DNA of 64,000 nucleotides. It comes from Megamerina dolium. Its lineage: Eukaryota; Arthropoda; Insecta; Diptera; Megamerinidae. The position numbers and the translations under genes were made by a program. The notes beneath the pieces are model-generated. The model was not told the DNA's origin. It saw only the letters and a program-made list of their open reading frames with translations, and searched no databases. Below, one piece after another: positions 1 to 11,392 of the stretch (the first letter of the stretch is position 1; the number at the start of each line of letters is the position of its first letter). Location of the stretch: the NCBI GenBank assembly GCA_963854835.1, contig OY978525.1:17144309-17208308 (forward strand), read 5' to 3'.

Positions 1-550
1 AATCTTATGACAAATTTTATAGTTGGTAACCAAGACGGCTTGTTTTTTGTATGTCGCGTAAGGCGTCTTAATATATGTATGGTATATATGAATATAGATA
101 CTATAGTTTAAATGTTGGTTGTCTTATTTATTTATTACAGCTGTCACATATTTATATGATTGTTGCTGTTACAGTTTATTCACTTGCTATTTGTTTTTTT
201 TTTTCGTACAGATTATACGCTTGCGGTTACTTATTAATAAATACTTTCGTGCTTACATGAGTATGTACTGATTCGCGTTTGTATTTTTAAATAATTATGA
301 TTTTAAGAAATTATTTAATAATTATAAATATTATGTATGTATTTACTTTCATATAAATTAAATATCATATTTAATTATTTTTTCTTAACACGCACACTAT
401 GCATCACATTTTTTTATACCCTGCATAATGCAATATGCATGGTATATTCATTTCGGTCAGATGTTTGTGTCCACTTGAAAGAATCTCCGGAGATATAGAC
501 ATAGATATATATTCGTGATCAGCGTCGATTAAATTTTCGATTTAACGATG

Positions 551-584
551 TCCGTCCGTCCGTCCGTCCGTCCGTCCGTCTGTC
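551..584. repeat. (GTCC)n microsatellite in left arm
   Basis: About eight tetranucleotide units, mirrored by (GGAC)n at about 6806-6830 in the right arm. Different unit counts show the arms evolve separately. Confidence 0.9.
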
Positions 585-910
585 TCTCATCTGGCTGGTT
601 CGCACGATAACTTGAGTAAATATTGAGCTATTTCGATAAAATTTGACATAAGTAATCTATGATCCAAGAGTACGGAGGGGATTGATATTGGGCATGATCG
701 GTCAATAACCACGCCCACACCAAGCATTCAAAGCGACTAACCTCGAAATTTTCAAAATCTTTAACTTGCTATAACTCACATAATATATGACTTGGGACAA
801 CAATATTTGGGACATAGACTTATATTATACTACTATATAACGTCGCCAAAAGTGGTTGAGCCACGCCTACTTTTTAGCGTAGCTCTCATACAAAGTGTCT
901 GTACTTCTTT

Positions 911-1500
911 TAAATTTAAACAGCTGTAACTTCTACAATCTTCTGTCCAGAATAACCATAATTGACACTGAGATTAACATGGTAGTCGGAAATAATATGG
1001 CAGAAAATCAGTGTGCCACGCCCACTGCTTTTTGGGTCTCCCATACAAAGTTGCGGAAATTAAAAAAAATGTTACCGGTTATAACTTGCAAACTATTCAG
1101 CGTAGAATAACGAGATTTAAGGTGTGGATTAGTATTGTACGAGCAACTAGGGTCATAGGAAATGGGAGCGCCATGCCCACTGCTCATTGCAGCCCCCATG
1201 CAAAATGACTGAAATTCTTTTAAATTTAAACAGCTGTAACTTCGGCAATCTCCTGGCTAAAATAACCATAATTGACACTTAGATTAATATCGTAGTCGGA
1301 AATAATCTGGCAGAAAATCAGTGTGCCACGCCCACTCCTTCATAGGTCTCCCATACAAAGTCGAGGGAATTAAACTAAAACTTTTAAGCTCCATAACTTA
1401 CAAACCATTTAGCGTAGGACAACCAAATTTAAGGTGTGGATTGATATTGAAAGATTAATTAGATATACCAGAAAGAGATACGTCACGCCCACTTTTTATA
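911..1500. repeat. About 310-bp tandem units, left arm (two copies)
   Basis: The block starting cagctgtaac at 921 recurs at 1231 (period 310). It holds the same landmarks in the same order: ataaccataattgacact, gtagtcggaaataat, gtgccacgcccact, then a tail with aaggtgtggatt. The copies are diverged. Short open frames here are accidental. Confidence 0.75.
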
Positions 1501-1775
1501 TATCTTCCGTATAAAGTCTCGGATTTATCTTAAACATTAAAACACCCATAACTTACTAATTAATACGCCTAGGTCATGGGTTGACCTATGTAGTTTAGCA
1601 TTATAGGCAGAAATTGATCCTCCAAAATTGGTGAGGTACGCCTGCTACTTAATGTAGGTCCTATACAAAGTAGTGGAAGAAAAGGATGGATATACGAGCA
1701 AACTTTTTATATATACCTCTACATATGCAGGGTATAATTTGGTCGGCCCCAGCCGACTGTAAGGAGATTTTTTTT

Positions 1776-4080
1776 TTTACAAATAAGAATTTAAATTAAA
1801 ATTCAGCATTTTTAATTTTTGTTTACACTATCACTTACTGTTACTGTACAAAATCTCAGTACTATTTCCGAGTTCATAGACGATGAAAACGAGTGCCACT
1901 TGCACTTTTAAAATTCATCCAACAACTACATAACATGTAGAATTTATAAACGGTAGAAAAGTGAGCTAAATTGAGTGACTGCTCGTTAATAAACCAATAA
2001 AGTAATCAAACTGCGGATTTATGTGATGATTTTTATTTCATTCTATCGCTTTGAATCGCACTCAACCTCTATTGGACTGCTGAAAATTGGCAAAGTGTAA
2101 GACCAGTAATATACTGATTCTGAAAGCTTATTTGAAGAAGCTCAGTACATTTCCCTGTTTACGAGTATTATTGTAATTTGTTAACACCTCAATTATTATA
2201 AATATAATAATGGAATAGTTTTTGAATTAAATATTTATTTTACAAATTTTGATAGCTTTGAGTACTGCTTAGATAAATTTTCTTTTGACAAAATGTTGAC
2301 TTCAACTATTCGATTGGCCGATATTTTCAATGAAGAATATTTGCAAAAAAAAAAAGTTTTCTTTGCGAGTATATTTATTGTAAGCTGGATGGTTTGTTTA
2401 GGAATATTTTTTCTTGCGTTGAACTCTCATTTTCATAGTATTGTTAATCATTGAAATATAATATCTAATAATATTGGTGCACATTTATATTTAATTGAAT
2501 TTTTTAAGCCTATACACATTTCTATTATACGTAGAAAAGACACATTCAACAATTAAAGACCGATATTAACGTTTATTTTAGTTTTACCACACAAGAAGGA
2601 CGGAGTTAATGCTTCTTGACGATTTTTGTAACAGCAACAAAATATGACTATCGATATCGTGAAGTCTTCCAACTGAGGTGGAAAGCATTTATTGCTTCTT
2701 GTATGCATTTCTATTGTTTTAACCGCAAAATTTTTTTTTGTTTATTGATTCTCATTTTAAATTAAGAGCTTATCGATGCATGCATATATTCCCAGAAGAA
2801 AAAATGGCACTGGAGACGGTGTAATTGCAAATGAAGCGTATACGAAAATAAATTTATCAATGTAAAATAAAATTCGATAATATAAACGATAAATTGCCGA
2901 GCTTTAGTTCTATGGCTTTATTTATTTGAATATAAATTACCATATATCTGAAGTGTGGTTTTTGTCGTATTCCGTTCATTTTCGAACTAGTCCATTTAAT
3001 AGCTAACGTCTCCTACGTACAGAGTTTCATCTAGAAAAGTTTATATTTTCGTACGCAAAGTGTGAAAATAAGCATACGGACGCGTAAGGTTATATTGGAG
3101 GTAGGCGTAAGTTTTGTCCGATTTAGGTAATTTTGGAATAAGTCTATTTATTAATAAATATAATATAATTGATAAATTTATATTTTCGTATATACGTAAT
3201 TTTTCTTCTATTGGAACCATTTTTTAATATATCTATTTTGTGATCACATTAACTTTACATACCAAGTTTTAGTTCGATAGCTTTATATTTTCATACAACA
3301 TACTTTTGTACGAGAGATTGGAGTAGTTTTCATTAGATTTTGCCTATTTAGTCAGATATCCATCCATTTGTTGCTGAAAACCATCTTATGTACCGCGTGC
3401 GGTATAATTACGACAATTATCATGGAAAGAGACAGATTGAGAGACAGGCTGACATGGATAGTTCTGCTCACATCAAAATATCTAAGACAAATTACCAACT
3501 ATACATCTTCGGAGACAGTTTAATACTTTTCTTTCTGGGTTGTCGGACAATCATTCAATGTGTTGGCATTTACTATATCTAAATGTAGATTAATGTCTAA
3601 ATTAATTGGTAACGTAACATTTAGAAGCCATAACCATTCAATGTATATATATTTACCATAAATATAGGGTAATGTCTAAACTAATAGGTAATATGACGAA
3701 GGTATAATTATTTGTAGCCAATATCTTTTGGCGATATTCATGGAAACTTATTATTAGACATTTATATCAGAATTTATTTTGAATTATTTGCGAATCTTTA
3801 TTTGGGATTCCAAAAATTTTGTATTTATTAAAAATACATTCTTTTAATTGGAATTATATCAGATATCACTAAGAGACAAAATTGAACTTTTGTTTCGTAT
3901 AGAACAAACTACTATCGGGGTTTTTCCAGAATGGACTGGTTTTTTGTACAGCTCATTTTAAAGTTTATAGGTTTTGATGGTAAAAAATGCACTTGAAATC
4001 TAGATATCTTCCACTACAAATCGTTAATTAGGCTTAAATAAATTGGTGTAAACTGTTATATAAACGTATTTTGGTATGTG
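1776..4080. other. Spacer between inverted-repeat arms, no gene seen
   Basis: AT-rich sequence with no open frame that looks coding. The stretch near 3370-3470 ends in an agagacagattgagagacag tract resembling TE tails of this region. Nothing else can be assigned. Confidence 0.5.
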
Positions 4081-4219
4081 TTGTTGTTGTTGTTGAAGTG
4101 ACTGCTTTCTAAATGAAAGACCTAATTAGTGACTAGCACCGTTTTACTACCACGCATACTCGTTAAGTGTTTTATTTAAATGCTGTATTTTGATATATTG
4201 GAGAGGTTGGAACTTTTCA

Positions 4220-4800
4220 TAGTTTACAGAATCCTATCTCTTAAAGTGCTACAACCACTTTGTGAGATCCAAGGATAACAAAATGCTTTTTATCTCAATA
4301 TCTGAGATTTCGCATAAGTACTGAGAGGATTTCTGACTAATTCTCATTCAGCTGCGACAGAAAGAATTGAAGGGAAGATTCAGTCTCTCCGCATGTTTCC
4401 CTACCTTCCAATGACCTGTCAGAATCGCAGTAATGCGTGTGATGTTTGACGGGAACAATTTAGCAGTTGATTCGGCCTTTGAAAGTTATGCCTTGGCCAT
4501 GTCTGTCTTGACACGGTAAAAGTTGTCAGCCGCTTCTTATCTTACTGAACGGAATAGCTACAGTTTCCGCCAGTGAAATATCCAATGGAGAACCTGCCGT
4601 AGCCAATTCGTCTGCTCCTTCATTACCCTCATATTCCTATGACCTGGAGCACAAACAAGAGTAATTTGGAGCCGTTGGCTGAGTTCTGCGAATTGTTGTC
4701 CGCATTGTAAGACCAGTTTAGAAAATATTGTATCAGAATCTAGGGCTTTGATAGCAGCTTGACTGTCTGTAAAGATTTCCCGGCGACCAGTCCAGAGCCG
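4220..4800 (-). pseudogene. Non-LTR retrotransposon fragment: RNase H and C-terminal region
   Basis: The minus strand reads EIFTDSQAAIKALDSDT, then CAPGHRN followed by EGNEGADELA after a frameshift, the classic RNase H motifs of I/R1/LOA-type elements. Downstream are ITAILTGHWKVGKHAERLN and FNSFCRS, the usual tail before a zinc-knuckle. Frameshifts and stops show it is dead. A TGT/GTT-rich tract at 4078-4095 lies near its 3' side. Confidence 0.75.
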
Positions 4801-5250
4801 AATGGGGCTGAAACTGGTAGTAGTTTCGGCTACGAGGTCTTACCAAAAGACTTTAAATTTGGTACCGCGGGTGATCAGTTTGGAATCCCTCCAACCTGAT
4901 CGTTGGGAACGGCCCTTCGGGGAGGTTTTCGTGGTGGCTGAGGTAACTCAAAGATCACGCGGGTAGAGTATTCCACGTCACAAGGCGTGGGTACTCGATG
5001 TGGAGTTGCATTGCAACCAGGGTGCTGAACCCTTAGATCAGAAGAGGTTTTAGATGGGCCTCGATCCAAACCAAGGAGGGTAGTTTCGATTCAACGTGTC
5101 CCAATTGGTACCGTAGGATACTGGAGGTTGGACTCTGATTTTCCACTGCTACGGGGCGCCTATCCACCTTTCAAATTGATACACACGCTTTGGGCGTCGT
5201 GAGATAAGGCTATCCGACAGGTGCTCACGTGAACACAGCAAAATCTATGT
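4800..5250. other. GC-richer segment next to the RNase H fragment
   Basis: Noticeably richer in G+C than its surroundings, with a 64-codon open frame on the minus strand (4875-5069) of unknown identity. It could be a further piece of the retrotransposon or a separate insertion. I do not recognise it. Confidence 0.3.
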
Positions 5251-5639
5251 CTATAGATAGCTATCTTTGACCACGAGACTCTATCATTTGACAGTCCTCT
5301 TTTATAGCCAGCATTTCTGCCTGAAACACCCTGGCCTCATTAGGAAGACGTATGGATTTGGATATTTGATGGGGCTCCGAAAAGAGATTAAAAAATCTCC
5401 TTACAGTCGGCTGGGGCCGACCAAACTATACCCTGCATATGTAGATTTATATATAAAAAGTTTACTCGAATATCCAACTTTTCTTTTATTTCCACTTTTC
5501 GAGAAACAATTTTTGCATATACTACTAATTTACACCCGAAATATGGTTGACTTTGACGAAGTAAAAGGATTTTAAGATAATTCCGAGGCTTAGTATGGGA
5601 GCTATATAAAAAGTGGGCGTGGCTTACCACTTTCTAGTA

Positions 5640-6490
5640 AATCCAATTAATTTTTCAATGTTAATCCACACCTTAAATTTGGTGTCCTACGTTGAATAGT
5701 TTCTCAGTTATGGTGGTTAACATTTTTGTTTAATTTCCTCAACTTTGTATGGGAGCCCTAATAAGAAGTGGGCGTGGTACGCTGATTTTTCGCCAGATTA
5801 TTTCCGACTACGATATTAATTTAAGTGTCAATTATGGTTATTGTAGACATAAGATTGCCTAAGTTACAGCTGTTTCAATTTAAAATTTGTATGGGGGCTA
5901 CGATAAAAACTGGGCGTGGTGCTCCCATTTTCTGTGAGCCTAGTTGCTCGTACAATACTAATCCATACCCTAAGTCTCGTTGTCCTAGGCTAAATGGTTT
6001 GTAAGCTATGGAGCTTAACATTTTAGTTTAATTCACTCGACTTTGTATGGGAGACCCATGAAGGAGTGGGCGTGGCACACTGATTTTCTGCCAGATTTTT
6101 GCCGACTACGATATTAATTTAAGTGTCAATTATGGTTATTCTAGACAGAAGATTGCCGAAGTTACAGCTGTTTCAATTTAAAATTTGTATGGGGGCTACG
6201 ATAAACACTGGGCGTGGTGCGCCCATTTTCTGTAAGCCTAGTTGCTCGTACAATACTAATCCACACCTTAAATCTCGTTATTCTACGCTGAATAGTTTGC
6301 AAGTTATAACCGGTAACATTTTTTTTAATTTCCGCAACTTTGTATGGGAGACCCAAAAAGGAGTGGGCGTGGCATATTGATTTTCTGCCATATTATTTTT
6401 GACTACCGTGTTAATCTAAGTGTCAATTATGGTTATTCTAGACAGAAGATTGTAGAAGTTACAGCAGTTTCAATTTAAAAGAAGTACAGA
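5640..6490. repeat. About 300-bp tandem units, right arm (three copies)
   Basis: The inverted landmark gttacagctgtttcaattta appears near 5864 and 6163, and as a variant near 6460, so this arm has about one more unit than the left arm. Confidence 0.75.
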
Positions 6491-6970
6491 CACTTTGTAT
6501 GGGAGCTACGCTAGAAAGTAGGCGTGGCTCATCCACTTTTGGTGAGGTTATATAGTAGTATAATATGACTCTATGTGCAAAATATTGTTGTCCCAAGTAG
6601 TATATTGTGTGAGTTATAGCAAGTTAAAGATTTTGAAAATTTCGAGGTTAGTCGCTTTGAATGCTTGGTGTGGGCGTGGCTATTGACCGATCATGCCCAA
6701 TATCAATCCCCTCCGTACCCTTGGATCATAGATTACTTATGCCAAATTTCATCGAAATAGCTCAATATTTACTCAAGTTATCGTGCGAACCAGCCAGGTG
6801 ACAGACAGACGGACGGACGGACGGACGGACATCGTTAAATCGAAAATTTAATCGACGCTGATCACGAATATATATCCATGTCTATATCTCCGGAGATTCC
6901 TTCAAGTGGACACAAACATCTGACCGAAATAAATATACCATGCATATTGCATTATGCAGGGTATAAAAAT

Positions 6971-8520
6971 ATGATATTTCCAGCAGCCTAACTGAAAGTT
7001 TTCCCCCATACAATATTTTAGTAAGCCACAGATTAAATTGTTTCCCTATTCTATGTTTTTACTTTAATTGGATTAGATTTTGGAAAAGAAAACCAAATTA
7101 CTTGTATTATTACTACACACATGTAAATACATATAACTGCTACATGTAACTTAATGCTTGAAAAGCTGACAACACAACAAAATCACAAGGAATCATCCGC
7201 AATTGAGCAACAATGGTGTACAGCTTTTAATAATAAATATTGCAATACGGTTCTTATGCTATCTAAAATATTTATTCATATAGCTTTTTTTAAACTAAGG
7301 AAATATTAAGAACAATAATAAAAACAAATTACGAAAAGATTTCGGGGAGCTCCAATCAATGTATACTTTGCGTACGATTTATGCATACGCTGCATAACCT
7401 AATACAACTTAAGTATATTAACTATTTAAACACTAGTTGTGGTTGCAACTAGTACCTATCGTTCATTAAGATAAGTACTCGTAATTCCATTTAATCCTAA
7501 TACGAGTACATATACGAATATATCTACATACATGCAATAAGTCTTTTCAATTGATTATTTCCTCACAAGTACTATGATTTGTATTGTTGATACGTAATCA
7601 ATGGTAGCCTCTACCACTTAACCTTCTTCAATACGATGCATTGTGTGTGTGTGCATATTTTCTCAGCAAAATGACCTATTATTCTATGGCACAAGTATTC
7701 TACTGAATAATTTAGATTTTATTGATTTACATTAATTGTAATTGTTATTGCGCTTATATTCTTGCCATTTCGATTATAGAAGTATTATTATTATTATAGT
7801 AAAAAAACCGAAATTATTTAAATTTTGATGACTGAATTCTATAAATTCAACATTTTGAATTAAGTCGATCTACAGATAAATCAATTTATAGATAATCTGT
7901 GCATGTAGGTTAGACTATGTGGGTGTCATCGACCTCTTAAAGAATATTTACGTGTGAACAACTTCTGTATTCCATGTTCGCGTCGAATCATCCATGGCTG
8001 TTTATGGACTTTAGAATGTTACCTGTGATTTCCTGTGGTGATCCTGAAAACCTAAAAATTGTTTAATTATTAATTTTTTTCTTTTATTCTTGGATTTTGT
8101 TCATTTTTTGTGGAGAAGTTAGAAGTATCTCTCTCCAGACTCAGTTTGTAAATCACACTTGGGATCCCTTCAATTATATTCACTTGCATTTGCCATTCAA
8201 TCGTGTCTTCCTCTGCCATTTTATTAAGAATCATTCTTTATAAATCTCTAAGATTTATGAAGAAAAGATTCGTAGAACTTGACCCTTCACTTCTATTCTA
8301 ATATTTCCAAATATGTAGTTCTCACCGACTTGCTACTAATCCCATTGGAAATAGTCGGCAACGAAATGAAATCCCATTCATTATCACCGATAAACAAGAA
8401 CGAAAGAATTGTTTTTTGGCGAAAACAAATTAATGCAGAATGTTTTCTAAGCTATGTAAAGAGTTTTCCATTAAGGACATATCAATTTTATCTATTAATA
8501 AAACACAGAAATCTTTGAGA
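6971..8520. other. AT-rich intergenic sequence, nothing assigned
   Basis: No supported coding frame, RNA gene or repeat longer than simple AT tracts. Confidence 0.5.
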
Positions 8521-8564
8521 TATTGAGTTCAAATTTATTGTGGATATATTGCAAGCATTACATT

Positions 8565-9240
8565 TTATGAATGAAATTCGATTTCAGTCATATGACCACC
8601 GCGAGCCCGTTTACAGCGGTCGATTCTTTGGACCCAATTTTCCACCACTCTATCACACATTTCGACCGGAACGTTGGCAATTTCGCATTGGATGTTGTCA
8701 ATGAGCTCGTCTAAAGTTGCTGGCTTGTTGGCATAGACCAGTGACTTGATAAAGCCCCATAAAAAGAAATCCAATGGTGTTAGATCGCATGAACGAGGCG
8801 TCCATTCGACCGGACCATTTCACGAGATAACACGTTCACCGAATTTGCTTTGCAATAAATCGATTGTGACGTTTGCTGTGTGGCTAGTGGCACCGTCTTG
8901 TTGAAACCACATATCGCTGATGTCTAGTTCATCCAATTCTGGCCACAAATAATCTTCCAACATAGCACGATAGTGCTCTCCATTGACGGTAACATGACGG
9001 TCGTTTTCATCCACGAAAAAATACGGCCCAATCACACCTCCGGCATGAAAACCGCACCAAACAGTAACTTTTTGCGGGTGCAACGGTGTCTTGTGGGTTT
9101 GTTGCTGAGCAATAACGCTGAAGATGATTTTTCGCTCTTAAAGTTGCGACCACCGACTCAGAATTTCGGTAGTAATTTTTAATAATTTCCAAACGTTTTG
9201 ACATTAACAGTTGATTAAAAAAGTTTAAGGGGGCGTTCAT
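8565..9240 (-). pseudogene. Tc1/mariner DD41D (rosa-type) transposase relic, internally deleted
   Basis: N-terminal piece at the right end (MSKRLEIIKNYYRNSESVVA), then a jump to HPQKVTVWCGFHAGGVIGP, the second-Asp motif WFQQDGATSHTAN, and CDLTPLDFFLWGF. Counting residues from the Asp of QQDGA to the Asp of PLDFF gives 41 between them (one is an in-frame TGA), the DD41D spacing. It ends with ENWVQRIDRCKRARGGHMTE. The catalytic first-Asp region is deleted. The family assignment comes from the counted spacing. Confidence 0.8.
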
Positions 9241-9589
9241 ATAAACGAAATTGTTATGTCCCTAATGGAAAACCCTTTACGTACATTAATGAAATTTGAT
9301 ATTTGCACATGTAAATTGTTTTGTTGAGCTGAAGTTTTATTTTTAAATTTTATTTTGTGCCAGAATGTGCAAATAAACGACATTTTCGTTGTGCGGTGGG
9401 GAAAAATTATTGATTTTGTAAAGAATAATGAATTTTTTTACAACGTTAAAAATGAATATTCGTTTGTGATTTCAATTAGGATATGAATTGTCACTTAAAA
9501 GCTTTCGTTTCATTGAAACGATCTCCAAATTTGCTGCGAACCATTGAAACGATATTGGTTTGTTGGCCGGAAAGTGGACGGAGGTTTTA

Positions 9590-10316
9590 CTTTAAATTTT
9601 TTAATCTGACCATTAAATTTAGTCTTTACAATCACTGTAGTGTATTTCAGGCAAAAGTTAAAGCAATTAACACTGCATTAGCTTGGATTAAACAAAACAA
9701 AATCTCTTGCAGAGATATTTGCATTCTGATTGATAGCCAAAAAAGCCCTTGACTCGTGCAGAGCAATACAGCATACTGCTGTGCTGGGAACCCGGATACA
9801 GCGGTGTGAAGGGAAGCTGCAGTGTGGATAAGCTCGCGAGACAGGGCACAAAGGAAGTGCCAAGTGACGAAAATAGATTATTACTTTCTCTGCGTTCCAA
9901 AGATAATGGACTGAATCTGTAGGACGGCTAAATAGCTGTGGCTTCAAATCGGTAGAAAACATACTCAAAACCTTATTGACCTTAGAAAGAAAGACACATT
10001 AACCATTGGAGTGGTCACGGGATAGTACCCCATATGATTTCACACTGGCAGAATGGGTGTAGGCAACCTCACGCATGACTTCTGTAGATGTTGCAGAGAC
10101 GATGAAGAGCTTGAAACCGACACACATCTACCTTGCAAATGCCCTGTGCTATGAATTTTAAGAAAATTTTTTCTAGGCAATTATTATTTTGAGGCCTAGA
10201 CCATTTTACGATTGCGTTTTGAAATTTATAAATAAGTCAGGATGATCTAGCGAGGGATCGGAGTAGAAAATCCGAGTAGTATCACAACGGACATTCTTGG
10301 TTTAAGTATGACCTCT

Positions 10317-10357
<41 letters not shown>

Positions 10358-10372
10358 GCTAACCTAACCTAA
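9590..10372 (+). pseudogene. Non-LTR retrotransposon 3' fragment: RNase H, zinc-knuckle tail
   Basis: Reading frames with shifts give CSVFQAKVKAINTALAWIKQ, NKISCRDICILIDSQ, KLARQGTKEVPS-like, LLTLERKT, then a Cys-rich CRCCRDDEELETDTHLPCKC-type segment near 10085-10150. The 3' end carries (GA)n at 10319-10355 followed by gcggctaacctaacctaat. It is heavily mutated and related to the fragment at 4220-4800. Confidence 0.7.
10319..10355. repeat. (GA)n microsatellite
   Basis: A pure GA run of about 37 bp, followed by a TAACCTAACCTAA tail of the upstream retroelement. Confidence 0.95.
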
Positions 10373-10375
10373 TAT

Positions 10376-10630
10376 CGAACAGATTTTTCTTTCGAACGGT
10401 ACCCACGTTCGGCAAGCAATTGGCAATTCTTCCGGCAGTAACAATTTGCCATGGAAGAGCTTCTAAAAAAACTAAAAGAAAGGCTTCTGTGACAAAGCTT
10501 AGAAAAAGTGATGTCGCAAGAGTTCTGCCGTTCGGAATCGGCTAAAATAAGTAGGCCCCATCTAATACTGTCTAAAATTTAACACGCACAACAGTAATGG
10601 AAGAGAAGCTCGGCCACAGAGCTAGATTAT
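10376..10630 (+). mobile_element. tRNA-derived SINE copy 1
   Basis: Shares the body landmarks of the family, in order: ggcaagcaattggcaattct, agtaacaatttgcca, gacaaagcttagaaaaagtg, tctgccgttcgga, ggctaaaataagtaggyccc, and gtaatggaagagaagctcgg. The tRNA head is truncated. Confidence 0.75.
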
Positions 10631-11392
10631 AGCCGCTCATTTCGAGCATTTCGATTAATAATAAATGTTATGAGAGTATTATATAATTTTTGTAATTTCA
10701 AATTAGAAACAAAAGGTATTTTAAAAATACAGTCAGCATTTAGTGAAATGAATTTATATTTACGAATACAATTAGCTTAACGACTGGTATTAAATATTAA
10801 ATTTAATAAATTTATTATATTAAAAATTAATTTATGTAATTATTTAATTTTACTTTACTAATAACATGCATATAATTTAAATTAACTAACTTAAGCTTAA
10901 TAAAAAACTATATAAAATAGATGTCTTTAATTAAAAGTTAGTAGGGTGAAAAGGCAAAAACAAACAAACATTTTATGATAAAACTTAATAAAAATTCTAC
11001 CAAAATTATAGAATTTATAAAAGTCATAGAAAATTGAATGCAATAATATATATTTATTCGCAATAATAAATAAATTAGAGCTTTTTTAATTAATAGTTGA
11101 TTAATTCAAAGTTATGTAGAAATATTGGGCGAAATAGAACAATTCTACCACCAACTTAATGAAATGCATTTTAATTGATAACATAACGTAATATGAATAT
11201 CTAAACGTACATTTTCTACTATTAAAATATTGCACAAAAGGTTTGGGCCTGCATTACATTATAGTACATACATACAATTACACTAATTTGTTCTTAAACT
11301 AAAACGAAATTACAATAAAAAATCTTATAAGTACATAGAAGTGAGTACTGTGCTTATTAATAAATAATTTCTTCTCGTTCGATTACATTGCC

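Larger units (their letters stand above)
411..6970. repeat. Large inverted repeat (foldback-like element or two head-to-head elements)
   Basis: The left arm (411-1775) and right arm (5389-6970) are inverted copies. The outer ends are tttttatacc and ggtataaaaa; the inner ends are tctccttacagtcggctggg and its complement. Each arm also has TATACCCTGCATA-like sequence at both of its own ends, so each could be one element of about 1.3-1.6 kb. The arms are rich in the motif GTGGGCGTGG and carry a short (TCCG)n run. They differ in length by about 0.2 kb. The family is not identified, and no coding capacity is apparent in the arms. Confidence 0.85.

Noticed and set aside
1008..1208. Overlapping open frames in the left arm, repeated at 6123-6380
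   Set aside because: They exist on both strands within the tandem repeat units and have no motif; they recur only because the repeat recurs.
5267..5630. Open frames at the inner edge of the right arm
   Set aside because: They cross the repeat boundary and encode nothing recognisable.
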